The notes: generated by a model not told the origin, from the letters alone. DNA of 46,022 nucleotides from Paenibacillus mesophilus (GCF_005938385.1 NZ_VCRA01000044.1:1-46022), one strand, 5' to 3'. Shown: positions 9,954 through 18,388, numbered from the stretch's first letter. Made by a program: numbers and translations.

Positions 9954-10036
9954 ATCAAGTAGATCAGGAATATCTAATTCATTTTATTAAATTAAAAGTA
10001 GTATATAATTCATCATTTTGATTAATTCTACTTGAT
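9954..10036. promoter_or_regulatory. Paired ATCAAGTA/TACTTGAT operator candidates
   Basis: ATCAAGTA at 9954-9961 and its exact inverse TACTTGAT at 10029-10036 lie 75 bp apart, centre to centre. TAATTCA boxes lie between and after them. The same pair, with similar spacing (73 bp), is upstream of the paralogous regulator at 16229-16309. Conservation in otherwise diverged intergenic DNA suggests binding sites for the GntR-SBP regulators, perhaps with looping over about seven helical turns (inference). Confidence 0.45.
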
Positions 10037-10090
10037 AATGCAATAATAAGTCGCAGATAAAGCGCTGTCAATCCATTTTTAATTCATTTA

Positions 10091-10119
10091 TTGTACAGAA
10101 AGATCAATTAGATTATAAT
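10091..10119 (+). promoter_or_regulatory. Sigma-A-like promoter of the GntR-SBP gene
   Basis: TTGTAC (10091-10096), a 17-bp spacer and a perfect TATAAT (10114-10119) lie about 57 bp before the start codon at 10177. The -35 box is weak (three of six), fitting a regulated promoter. An ATTAGATTATAAT block overlapping the -10 box is also present before the second regulator. Confidence 0.5.
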
Positions 10120-10176
10120 GTATATCGAATCGAACAATTAGGACTAGTTCAACAACAAGGAGAAGGAGACTCCGGC

Positions 10177-11571
10177 ATGAGCGAAACAACAGACCGTAAA
10201 GCGTTCCGTGTTCGGCTGCAAACGATGATCGACGAGGTTCGGGACAGGATTCGGGACGGCACGTATCCGAAAGATAGCTATCTCCCGTCAGAAAGCGCGC
10301 TTGCCAAGCAGTTTCAGCTCAGCAACAACTCCGTGCGCAAAGGCTTGGCTCAGTTGGTCGAGGAAGGCCTGATCAAAAAAGTAGACAAAGTCGGCAGCAG
10401 AGTTACCGGGGCGAAGCATTACAAAAAAACAACGCTGAACGTTGTCGGCTACCCAATGAACAACCGGGACCTTGACTTTACCGGTATAATCGAGGAATTT
10501 CAGGCGCTCTATCCTTCGATACAGATTACGTGGAACGAGCATGTGCCGCGGGAAACTTTCGCGCTAGGCCAATATCTCCCCAGCATCGTGAAGTACATTC
10601 GTCAGGCGACAGCTGATCTCATTCTGCTGGATCACCTGCAATTCAGAGAATTAATCGAAAACGGCCACGCCGACTTACTCAACGAGGTAGAGCCGGCCGA
10701 AGAGACTTTTTCTTTTTTGAACGAAGCTTTTTCGGTTGAAGGCCGCATGTATGTGCAGCCGGTCATCTTCTCTCCGGTTGTGCTTGGTTACAACCGGGAG
10801 CATTTCAGACAGGCGGGCTTGCAGGAACCAGATTCCGGCTGGACATGGGACGATCTGGTCCGAGCGGCAACCCGCTTAACCGTTCCGAACGAACGAAACG
10901 GTTTTTATTTTTACCGCATCTCGGAAAACCGCTGGCCCCTGCTTCTACTGCAAAGCGGCATGCCTTTTGCGGGAGCAGATGAAGCCGAAGAAAAACGCAA
11001 TTATGCGGGCACCCGGCTTTTGGACAGCATCCGGCTGTACGGCAAACTAACGGGCAACAACGCTTTTTTTCCGAACTACATGGCGGAATCGCCCCACGAC
11101 ACCAGCCGTCTGTTTTTGGAGGGAAAAATCTCCATGACGCTGCTTACGTATTCGTCGATGAACGACTTGAAGCATTCCGACCTCGATTACGACATCTCGG
11201 CAGTACCGTTTATTCATTACCCGGTCTCCTTGCTGACCATCATGGGGATCATCGTCAACAAGAACAGTCAAAACAAAGAAGCCGCCCAGTTGTTCGCCGA
11301 TTTCATCCGCTCCCGGGAGACGCAGGAGTCCATCCGGCGGCGCACCTTGTCGCTTCCCGCGATGAAGCCTGCAGCGATTATGCCCATCCGGGACGATTTC
11401 AATCGTCCGATCCATGATTCGCTCTTCCGCGAAATCATTCCGAGCTACCGGACAACGTCCGACTTGAATATGCCGGTGAGCAAATTCAAGCCGCTGCTGA
11501 ATGTGTTGAAATTGTTCTGGTCCGACCTGATCGACGAGACAGCCTTGTGCGAGCAGCTCAAGCAGCTTTAG
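10177..11571 (+). CDS. GntR winged-helix / SBP-like hybrid transcription regulator, copy 1
   Basis: 464 aa, ATG at 10177 after GGAGAAGGAGA. Residues about 8-85 form a GntR-type winged helix: LPSESALAKQFQLSNNSVRKGL is the recognition region, and the wing is KVDKVGSRVTG. From about residue 88 to 430 the sequence has a type-1 solute-binding protein fold (YPMNNRDLDFTGIIEEFQALYPSI, VVLGYNREHFRQAG, GWTWDDLVRAA, IVNKNSQNKEAAQLFADFIRS). There is no signal peptide or membrane segment, so it should be cytoplasmic. Most GntR regulators carry FCD, UTRA or aminotransferase domains; here the effector domain appears to come from a transport receptor. Inferred role: binds an imported ligand and controls the divergent SBP gene, now a pseudogene. 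Confidence 0.85.
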   Translation: MSETTDRKAFRVRLQTMIDEVRDRIRDGTYPKDSYLPSESALAKQFQLSNNSVRKGLAQLVEEGLIKKVDKVGSRVTGAKHYKKTTLNVVGYPMNNRDLDFTGIIEEFQALYPSIQITWNEHVPRETFALGQYLPSIVKYIRQATADLILLDHLQFRELIENGHADLLNEVEPAEETFSFLNEAFSVEGRMYVQPVIFSPVVLGYNREHFRQAGLQEPDSGWTWDDLVRAATRLTVPNERNGFYFYRISENRWPLLLLQSGMPFAGADEAEEKRNYAGTRLLDSIRLYGKLTGNNAFFPNYMAESPHDTSRLFLEGKISMTLLTYSSMNDLKHSDLDYDISAVPFIHYPVSLLTIMGIIVNKNSQNKEAAQLFADFIRSRETQESIRRRTLSLPAMKPAAIMPIRDDFNRPIHDSLFREIIPSYRTTSDLNMPVSKFKPLLNVLKLFWSDLIDETALCEQLKQL

Positions 11572-11590
11572 AGGCGTGGTGAAAAATTCG

Positions 11591-11688
11591 CTGCGTGAGC
11601 AGAAAGGGGACTCCGACCGCTGCTGCTCCCGGATTTCTCGATCAATTAAGCCCAAAATCGGCGAAATCCGAGAACAATGGCAGCCGTT
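11591..11688. repeat. Palindromic intergenic repeat, copy 1
   Basis: About 98 bp, just after the GntR-SBP stop, highly similar to 12274-12370 in the same orientation (shared CTGCGTGAGCAG, GGGGACTCCGACCGCTGCT and AATTAAGCCC). It folds into an imperfect long hairpin around AATTAAGCCC. It may terminate transcription of the regulator or be a REP-like mobile palindrome. Confidence 0.55.
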
Positions 11689-11736
11689 AGTACTTCGGGT
11701 GTCGGTACGGGCCGCTAACGAGGAGGAGGGACTTCG

Positions 11737-12174
11737 ATGGAGGAACAAATGAAGCAACAACAGGAATGGCATCCATTTAGGGAACAGGAAACCAAGTCAG
11801 TGCCGCCCCAGGGGACTTTCGGACTAAGCCGCCGCAAGCTGCTTACCGCCATACGCATGGCGGGGACGGGGGCCGACGGCCTGCTCTATGGCGTCGACAG
11901 GCTGCCGGTACAGTGAAGCGGAGGAGCTGGACGATTGCGAGACGATTTGCATCGACAGCATCGCCTCCCTGCTGGCGCTGCCGGAAGCGAAGCGGAACGA
12001 GGCCTTTCTGTACCAGGCAACCGGATATTACTCCGGGTCAATCGTAGGCGGCGGTTTATTTCACACTCGGCCAGTGTCAGCAAGGCCACTCTGCTGTCGA
12101 TCCACAAATTCGGAACCCATAGCTCGGCTATCGTGGATAACGGGATTGTCACTTATGCGCCAAATAATGCTTAG
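11737..12174 (+). pseudogene. Tat-exported beta-helix protein, N-terminal remnant
   Basis: ATG at 11737 after AGGAGGAGGG. The first 59 codons encode a polar leader and a twin-arginine signal (SRRKLLTAIRMAG), then stop at 11916. A shifted frame continues with IASLLALPEAKRNEAFL and YYSGSIVGGGLF, which matches SYYAGSNIGGGLF of the beta-helix gene at 26479-28341. A second shift leads to a stop near 12174. The gene lacks the whole beta-helix body. It lies between the two palindromic repeats. Confidence 0.65.
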
Positions 12175-12192
12175 CACTTAGGAGTTGCTGCG

Positions 12193-12260
12193 AAATAGAG
12201 ACCCTGCTTTCTGTCCGCCGCGGCTTGCCGGCTCTCGCAGGCGGTTCGACAGGCAGGGCA
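12193..12260. other. Imperfect long hairpin
   Basis: CCCTGC...CTGTCCGCC pairs imperfectly with GGCGG...GACAGGCAGGG across a GC-rich loop. It lies just after the beta-helix remnant and before the second palindromic repeat. It may be a terminator or a repeat part; no T-run is seen. Confidence 0.3.
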
Positions 12261-12273
12261 GTTATTAACTCCG

Positions 12274-12370
12274 CTGCGTGAGCAGACGGGGACTCCGACC
12301 GCTGCTTCTCCCGGATTTTCCGATTAATTAAGCCCTTAATCGGTGAAAATCCGGGAACAAGGCGGCCGTT
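12274..12370. repeat. Palindromic intergenic repeat, copy 2
   Basis: Direct copy of 11591-11688. Its core is an 18-20 bp stem: CCCGGATTTTCCGATTAA at 12310-12327 with TTAATCGGTGAAAATCCGGG at 12336-12355 around a short loop. Outer arms (GACGGGGA and TCCCCGTC) extend the pairing. It lies about 120 bp beyond the 3' end of the minus-strand dehydrogenase gene. Confidence 0.55.
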
Positions 12371-12489
12371 GGCGCTCCCCGTCTTTGACTACTGAAGGTT
12401 TCGGACAATCTTTTATAAGCTATAAACCTCTCGGAATTCACCATTCCGCACGAGCTCCGGCCTGACGGTCATGGCCTTAACGATTCGTA

Positions 12490-13485
12490 TTATTTATACT
12501 CGATTAATACTCCCAGCGTGCTTTGCGGCTCATTCATGCATGTCTCGTACGCTTCGGCAATTTGTTCGAAGGCGAACCTGTGGCTGATCAACGGTTGAAT
12601 GCGCAGCCGATTAGCCGCCAAAAGTCGAATGAACTCCGCAGTGTTGCGGCCTTCCGTCCATCGCACATAACCGATCGGATAATCGTTGCCCATCTGCTCA
12701 TAAGTCGGATCATATCGGCCCGGACCGCCCGCCCGGGAAACGACAATTTCCGCTTCCTTGCGGAACAGCGCATTGCGCGTGAAGGTCGTATTCGGTACGC
12801 CGACGATGACGATTTTGCCGCGGTCGCGCACCCACCCGATCCCTTGATCGATCAGCGTATCCGTGGGGGAACCGGCGCACAGCAGTACACCATCGACGCC
12901 GATCCCCGAAGTAAGCTCCTTGACGGCCACCTTCAGTTCGTCCGCCGAATGGCAAGCGACGATCTTCGATGTCCGCCTCAACACTTCACATCGGTATTCG
13001 TTCAAATCCATCGTTACGACAGGACATGCCGCCGCGTCGGCAATTTGCGCTACGATCTGCCCGAGAATGCCAAGCCCTACCACTGCCGCTGTTTCCCCGA
13101 AGCGAAGATCGGCTTGCCGCAACGATTGAATAGCGATCGCCCCGAGCCCGACGAATGCCGCTTCCACACCGTCCACATGTTCGGGGACAGGAGCGGCCAG
13201 CAGCTTAGGCACGCTGTAGTATTCCGCATGCGCGGGCACGCCATAGCAGGCGATACGCTGACCGACCTCGACGTGATGCACCCCCGCCCCCTTTTCCACG
13301 ACGATGCCAACACCGCTGTTTCCCATAAAAACAGTGCCTTTTCCGCGCAAAGTCATCAATTCCGTTCCCGTGCTGATCGCCGAATATTGCGCTTTGACGA
13401 CAATCGAATGGTCGTCGCAGACAGGTTTTTCTTTTTGTACAATTTCAACGATTCCGGCATTGCTTCTTGCTGCTCTAATCATCAT
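12490..13485 (-). CDS. Medium-chain dehydrogenase/reductase (zinc-type alcohol dehydrogenase-like)
   Basis: 331 aa, full length for the MDR family. The GroES-like N-terminal domain contains AISTGTELMTLRGKG and GNSGVGIVVEKG. The NAD(P) Rossmann motif is AAVVGLGILGQIVAQIADAA, and the C-terminal part has HRFAFEQIAEAYE. It lacks the usual structural Cys cluster, as in bi-domain or sugar-oxidising MDR members. It starts 45 bp after the nitrilase-type gene on the same strand and is probably the last gene of the SBP-amidohydrolase-dehydrogenase operon. Likely role: oxidation of a sugar or polyol in the cytoplasm (inference). No strong Shine-Dalgarno is seen. Confidence 0.8.
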   Translation of the reverse strand: MMIRAARSNAGIVEIVQKEKPVCDDHSIVVKAQYSAISTGTELMTLRGKGTVFMGNSGVGIVVEKGAGVHHVEVGQRIACYGVPAHAEYYSVPKLLAAPVPEHVDGVEAAFVGLGAIAIQSLRQADLRFGETAAVVGLGILGQIVAQIADAAACPVVTMDLNEYRCEVLRRTSKIVACHSADELKVAVKELTSGIGVDGVLLCAGSPTDTLIDQGIGWVRDRGKIVIVGVPNTTFTRNALFRKEAEIVVSRAGGPGRYDPTYEQMGNDYPIGYVRWTEGRNTAEFIRLLAANRLRIQPLISHRFAFEQIAEAYETCMNEPQSTLGVLIEYK

Positions 13486-13530
13486 GAATCGATAACCCGC
13501 TTTCTTATGAATGAATAGATATTGAATTCG

Positions 13531-14814
13531 TCAACCGAAATAGTTCGGATACAAATCCGGACGGCGCTCCGTGAAATAAAGTACTTTTCCTTCTCCGATC
13601 GCAGGCCCGACGCTCAAATTCGGACAAAGCGACTTTCGCTCCTCCAGATCGATTTCAATCGTTTGATGCGCGGAATCTCCGATTACGGAAGCGAGAAACT
13701 CCCCGTTCGGCGCGATAATGCTGCTGGGACTTCCTCTATAAACAGAGGAATAGACCATATATACGCCGTTGTCGAACGCTCGGGTCGGCCAAACGTGCTC
13801 GGCATGATGTGGAACTCCGTCGCCGTTAAGCGGTACGCATATGATATCCGCCCCTTGCAGCGCCAATATTCGCGCCGTTTCGGTGAACCACGCATCCCAG
13901 CAGATGAGCAGGCCGATCGTGCCGAAGTCCAACTGAAACACGGGCAATTCACGGCCAGGAGTAATTCCCATATCGAATTCGCCCGTCGTCAAATGCGTCT
14001 TCCGATATTTCCCGACAAGCTCTCCATTGCGGTCAAACAGGACGGCTGTATTGTAGAGCGTCCCCTCGTCATTTTCAAAGAAGGAGAACGTCAAGTAGCT
14101 GCGAAGCTCGTTCGCCTTTTGGGCCAAAGCCTGTATCGGCGCGGAGTGTATCGCCAGAGCATGTCCGGCCCGCTCTTCGTAGCTCGCGTAGCAATTGCTG
14201 TCCAGAAAACATTCCGTCATGCAGATCAGGTCGGGACGATCGCTTTTCATCGCGTCGAGAAGCGCCAGCATTTTCTCCACATTGGCATTTACAGTCGTCG
14301 GAAACGGATCGGCGTGAAGAAAAGTAGTAGCGATTCGCGCTTTTCTAATATGTGCCTGCGCATCCAGATGCGGTTCAACGTCCATCTCCGACCAAGTGAC
14401 CGTGCCGCCTGAAGGCTGACGCGCATATAAATAAAGCTCCACACATTCGGCTTCCGGCGGCGCTTGAAGGATGCGGGACAGCTCGCCTCGACCGTCCTCC
14501 AGCCGTTGCCGGTGATGGATGTAGTCGCGAAACGGTTTCTTTTGCACGGAGTTTTTCCATATCGCCTGCATGACTATCGTCGTCTCTTCGCAAGCGATGC
14601 CGGATGCCGAGTATTTCGCTGCGACGCGGTAGTGCTGGCCCCCTTGTACAGGCATCGTGCCGATCCAAGCCCCGATTTCCTCGTATTTCCCGGAGCCGTA
14701 AATCGACAACTCCGGGCCGCGCTCGCCTTCCTTGCGCTCGAATCTCGGCTCTCCCCCGCCGTATTTCGGTTTCCAGGGACGCCATTCGAACTGCAGCGGT
14801 ATCGAACGATCCAT
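13531..14814 (-). CDS. Carbon-nitrogen hydrolase (nitrilase superfamily) with N-terminal beta-sandwich-like domain
   Basis: 427 aa, ATG at 14814 after GGAGGAGA. Residues about 155-425 form a CN-hydrolase domain with the Glu-Lys-Cys triad: Glu201 (LICMTECFL), Lys272 (GKYRKTHL) and Cys305 (GLLICWDAWF). Such enzymes hydrolyse amides, N-carbamoyl groups or nitriles. Residues 1-150 are extra and resemble a galactose-binding/CBM-like fold (Gly-Ser-rich strands, YRVAAKYSAS, VELYLYARQPSGGTVTWSEMD). No signal peptide is visible, so it is probably cytoplasmic. It lies 46 bp after an SBP gene and 45 bp before an MDR gene. It may act on an amidated or N-acylated sugar brought in by that SBP (inference). 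Confidence 0.85.
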   Translation of the reverse strand: MDRSIPLQFEWRPWKPKYGGGEPRFERKEGERGPELSIYGSGKYEEIGAWIGTMPVQGGQHYRVAAKYSASGIACEETTIVMQAIWKNSVQKKPFRDYIHHRQRLEDGRGELSRILQAPPEAECVELYLYARQPSGGTVTWSEMDVEPHLDAQAHIRKARIATTFLHADPFPTTVNANVEKMLALLDAMKSDRPDLICMTECFLDSNCYASYEERAGHALAIHSAPIQALAQKANELRSYLTFSFFENDEGTLYNTAVLFDRNGELVGKYRKTHLTTGEFDMGITPGRELPVFQLDFGTIGLLICWDAWFTETARILALQGADIICVPLNGDGVPHHAEHVWPTRAFDNGVYMVYSSVYRGSPSSIIAPNGEFLASVIGDSAHQTIEIDLEERKSLCPNLSVGPAIGEGKVLYFTERRPDLYPNYFG

Positions 14815-14860
14815 ATTGCAGTCTCCTCCTTCGTTTCTATGAGAGCTTCGGTTTACGTTC

Positions 14861-16177
14861 TCATTTCGCGTTCTTCTTTTCGTCGATCAGCTTGTTGGCC
14901 GCTTCCTCCGTACTGCGCAGAGCGGTGTTGACATCTTGCGTCCCGTTCACAACGGGCGCTTCCGCTTTATTCAACTCCGTAGCGGCTATTTTGTCATATT
15001 CGGTAATGTACGGTAGCGGGGCCGACTTATATTGGAATATCGCCTGAACATTTTTACCTTTCAATATTGGTACATCGCTGCCGAATTGTTTCGCTATCGG
15101 ATCGTTCATCGAGTCGATCTTCACCGGAGGCAATTTGCCGTATTTCGCCAAATACAGATGGAACTCATCCGAAGTCGCCAAGTACGAAACGGCGGCCGCC
15201 GCCTGCTGCTTATGCTTGCTCACTTGCGACACCATCAAATACGCAGGCCGTAACGCGCCGGATATCCCGGGGTATTCCTTAAGCTGAGGCATCGGCACCA
15301 TATCCCAATTGAAGCTGCCGTCAACCGTCTTGATCAGATTGAGCATAATATTGGCCATTTGCGGATGCATCGCCTGCGTTTGGTTTTTGTAAAATATGGT
15401 CGTATCGCCCTTCTCGTTCCCGGGGATGGTGCGGATGTCTTTGATTAAGTTCAGCATTCGTTTCCACGAATCCGTCTGAAAATCCGCTTTACCCGTCTTC
15501 TCGTTCATAACGGGAATTCCCCACCATGTGCCGGTTGTCTGCAAGTTATGAGTCCCCATCCCCGCGTACTGAACGCCATTTTCCACGCGCGTTACCCTCT
15601 TGATCGTGCCCAGAAGGTCATCGTACGTCATGTTGTCGGTAGGATAAGGGACGCCGAACTTGTTAAACAGATCCTTATTGTAAAATAAGACAAACTTTTC
15701 GCTGTAAAAGGGCAGCCCGTACAGCTCTCCTTTGCTGCCGATCGCCTGAATGCCCTTCATAATCGATGGATCGAGCTTGCTCAAATCCGCTTTGTTCGCT
15801 TTCACCTCCTGATTCAAATCCAACGGCAGCTTATTGTTCAGAACCGGAATGCTGTTGACAAAATCGGTAAACACAATATCCGGCGGATTTCCTTGCTGAA
15901 TAAGCGTTTCCAGAGTGACTCCCGGCACCGGCGGCAAATATTCGATGTTAATAAAAGGATACTTCTTTTTGACAGGTTCCGTAATAAACTGCTGCACTTC
16001 TTCCGCTGAAATTAAAAAGCCGAAATATTGCATTTTCAATGTGACCGGCTCCGTGCTCATCGCTTCCGCCGGCGGCTTACTGCCGGGACCGGAGCTATCC
16101 GTGCCGCCGCAGCCCGCTGTCAATCCGATTAATGCCGCCAACGAAATCGCCCCTAACCGCCGCTTCCCTGCTTTCAT
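14861..16177 (-). CDS. Solute-binding lipoprotein, intact partner of the hybrid regulator
   Basis: 438 aa. The start at 16177 is chosen because GGGGAGG precedes it; the 15 upstream in-frame codons are not needed. Signal peptide with lipobox LTAGC. SBP family 1 motifs: FITEPVKKKYPFINIEYL, DIVFTDFVNSI, FVLFYNKDLFNKFGVPYPTDNMTYDD, and a C-terminal helix. It heads a minus-strand operon with the amidohydrolase and MDR genes and is divergent from the GntR-SBP regulator at 16447. It is the template for the decayed SBP at 9445-9908 and for the SBP scrap in the mosaic at 7466-7955. Confidence 0.87.
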   Translation of the reverse strand: MKAGKRRLGAISLAALIGLTAGCGGTDSSGPGSKPPAEAMSTEPVTLKMQYFGFLISAEEVQQFITEPVKKKYPFINIEYLPPVPGVTLETLIQQGNPPDIVFTDFVNSIPVLNNKLPLDLNQEVKANKADLSKLDPSIMKGIQAIGSKGELYGLPFYSEKFVLFYNKDLFNKFGVPYPTDNMTYDDLLGTIKRVTRVENGVQYAGMGTHNLQTTGTWWGIPVMNEKTGKADFQTDSWKRMLNLIKDIRTIPGNEKGDTTIFYKNQTQAMHPQMANIMLNLIKTVDGSFNWDMVPMPQLKEYPGISGALRPAYLMVSQVSKHKQQAAAAVSYLATSDEFHLYLAKYGKLPPVKIDSMNDPIAKQFGSDVPILKGKNVQAIFQYKSAPLPYITEYDKIAATELNKAEAPVVNGTQDVNTALRSTEEAANKLIDEKKNAK

Positions 16178-16228
16178 TGTCCGACCTCCCCATCGTCTTG
16201 TTTCATTTGCATACCCGCGCAAAGCTTC

Positions 16229-16309
16229 ATCAAGTAATTCGATGCCTAATTCACAATTTCACAACGGATAATCCAACCTAATGCACAAATTAGTTCATTA
16301 TTACTTGAT
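16229..16309. promoter_or_regulatory. Paired ATCAAGTA/TACTTGAT operator candidates, copy 2
   Basis: ATCAAGTA at 16229-16236 and TACTTGAT at 16302-16309, 73 bp apart centre to centre, in the divergent region between SBP and regulator. Nearby CTAATTCA, TAATTCAT and TGAATTAG boxes also echo the first regulator's upstream region. Confidence 0.45.
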
Positions 16310-16365
16310 AATCCGATTATATTCAACATTGAAAGCGGTTGTCAATCAATATTATAATTCATACT

Positions 16366-16395
16366 TTGAAATATTATGTGAATTAGATTTATAAT
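16366..16395 (+). promoter_or_regulatory. Sigma-A-like promoter of regulator copy 2
   Basis: TTGAAA (16366-16371), an 18-bp spacer and TATAAT (16390-16395), about 52 bp before the ATG at 16447. A GAATTAGATT box sits directly before the -10 element, as in copy 1. Confidence 0.5.
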
Positions 16396-16446
16396 AATGA
16401 TTCTTTCTAGTGCATTTTATATGATTTCAAACAAAGAGAACCTACG

Positions 16447-17739
16447 ATGAGCGAAACAGCAGGCCGCAAAACATTCCGCATTTGTTTACAAGCGATGATC
16501 GATCATATTCAGAACGGCATTGAGGACGGCACGTATGCCAAAGACAGCTACTTGCCGTCGGAGAGCGCATTCGCTAAACAATTTCAGTTGAGCAACAATA
16601 CAGTACGCAAAGGGCTGGAACAGCTCGTAAACGAAGGCTGGATCGTAAAGGTGGACAAAGTCGGCAGCCGGGTAACCGGAACGACTTACCATAAACAAAC
16701 GACGTTATCCGTCATCGGATATCCGATGAATAAACGAGATCTTGACTTTACCCACCTAATTGAAAGCTTTCAGACTCTCTATCCTTCGATACGGGTAGCG
16801 TGGAACGATCAGATTGCGCCCGACACCTTTATGCCTGGAAAATATGTCGATCATATTTCAGAGTCCATGGAGAAAGGAACGGTCGACGTTTTCCTGCTGC
16901 AACATGTGCATTTCCGGGAATTCCTCGAAAGGGGCCATACATCGCTGCTGGAACCGATTTCCCCCAATAAGGACGTGTACTCGTTTTTGAACGATGCCTT
17001 CACGATCGAATGCCGCCGCACTTATGCTCAGCCGATCATTTTTTCCCCGGTCATGCTCGGTTATAACCGGGATCACTTCAGGCAGGCGAACATCGCTGAG
17101 CCGGACTCTGGATGGACGTGGGACGACCTTATACGAGCCGCCATTCAGCTTACGATTTCGAATGAGAGGAACGGGTTTTATTTTTACCAAACTGGAGAAA
17201 ACCGATGGCCGCTGCTTACTGTACAGAGCGGCATGCCGTTTGCGGCGAAAGGCACAGACGAGGGGGAGCGCGATTACAGGGGAACGAGGTTAATGGACGG
17301 CATACGTCTATATGGAGAAATCATTCGCAACGGCTCCTTTTTCCCCCATTACATGTCGGAAACGCCTCACGATACGAGCCGGTTGTTCCTTGAGGGGAAA
17401 ATATCGATGACGCTGATTACTTATACGTCGTTAAACGATCTGAAACATTCCGACATCGATTACGACATTTCGGCCATACCCTTTATGTATACTCCGATCA
17501 CGCTGATTACGATGATGGGGATGATCGTCAACAAAAACAGCAGAAACAAAGAAGCCGCCCAGTTGTTCGCCGATTATATCGCTTCGCGGGAAACGCAGGA
17601 AACGATCCGGCGGCGCACGTTGTCGCTGCCTGCCATGAAGCAGGTAGCCGAAATGCCGATCAAAGACCATTTCAATCGGCCACTTCACTACTCGCTTTTC
17701 CGCAAAATTATCCCGTCCTACCGAACGCATTCGCTATGA
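16447..17739 (+). CDS. GntR winged-helix / SBP-like hybrid regulator, copy 2 (3' frameshift)
   Basis: 430 aa, paralogue of the protein at 10177 over its whole length (SYLPSESAFAKQFQLSNNTVRKGL; YPMNKRDLDFTHLIESFQTLYPSI; GWTWDDLIRAA). Same order: GntR winged helix (about 8-85), then a cytoplasmic SBP-like domain. A stop at 17739 follows SYRTHSL. In another frame the family tail continues to 17858 (MNMPVRSYDTLLHLLKLFW...), matching the last 40 or so residues of copy 1. So a one-base shift near 17725-17737 removes the final helices, or the stop is a sequencing error. Divergent from the SBP operon it probably controls. Confidence 0.85.
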   Translation: MSETAGRKTFRICLQAMIDHIQNGIEDGTYAKDSYLPSESAFAKQFQLSNNTVRKGLEQLVNEGWIVKVDKVGSRVTGTTYHKQTTLSVIGYPMNKRDLDFTHLIESFQTLYPSIRVAWNDQIAPDTFMPGKYVDHISESMEKGTVDVFLLQHVHFREFLERGHTSLLEPISPNKDVYSFLNDAFTIECRRTYAQPIIFSPVMLGYNRDHFRQANIAEPDSGWTWDDLIRAAIQLTISNERNGFYFYQTGENRWPLLTVQSGMPFAAKGTDEGERDYRGTRLMDGIRLYGEIIRNGSFFPHYMSETPHDTSRLFLEGKISMTLITYTSLNDLKHSDIDYDISAIPFMYTPITLITMMGMIVNKNSRNKEAAQLFADYIASRETQETIRRRTLSLPAMKQVAEMPIKDHFNRPLHYSLFRKIIPSYRTHSL

Positions 17740-17858
17740 ATATGCCCGTCCGTTCGTATGATACGCTGCTGCACTTGCTGAAGCTGTTTTGGGCCGGCTC
17801 AATCAACGAATCGACTTTATGCGAGCGGCTGAATCTCGCTCCCCGCCCGCCACCATAG

Positions 17859-18388
17859 CACGCAGTATGCGCTGCATCGTACCCACGATGGCGGCTACAG
17901 ACTCATTCCACTCCAAAAGGGATTGCCCCTGACGCTTTAGACAAATAATTTCCCGCAGTTTCAATTGAGACCAGAAGTTGTTACCGGAACCATCCCTGAC
18001 CTTTGTTTATCGAGGCTTGCCGGAATGGGTGAGCTCCGATCGTCTAGCAGGGCGGTCATTTCGTAACATCGCAAGAAATGGACTTTGTCAAAAAAGGAGC
18101 GCCTCGGTATGATGGGTATGTCGACGGGTATGAGACCCAACACCATCAAGGAGGCGCTCTTACTATGAAGTTTAAATAATCAGACAGCGAAGGAATGTAA
18201 GCGCACAGACCTGTCGAACCGTGGGATGGTAAACTTCCAGGGATCTTGTGGAGGATGCGTGCAGTAGAAAGCGCTTGGGGAATATTGTTCCAGACATTTC
18301 TTCTATTCCCGCATGCCCATAACCTTTGCCCATGCCGATCCGGCTCTCGGTTGAATCCAGTTCTGTCGGATAAACGGCCAGAAGCGGA
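17859..18388. other. Intergenic stretch without a recognisable gene
   Basis: No ORF with family resemblance was seen. It contains an inverted repeat, GAGCGCCTC (near 18097-18105) with GAGGCGCTC (near 18152-18160), the second arm just before a four-codon frame (ATG AAG TTT AAA TAA). A 19-codon ORF lies inside the loop. This may be an attenuator or the edge of a lost insertion sequence. The rest looks like scrap DNA. Confidence 0.3.

Noticed and set aside
16328..16346. CcpA cre site in the SBP/regulator intergenic region
   Set aside because: TGAAAGCGGTTGTCA is one base longer than the consensus; too weak to list as a site.
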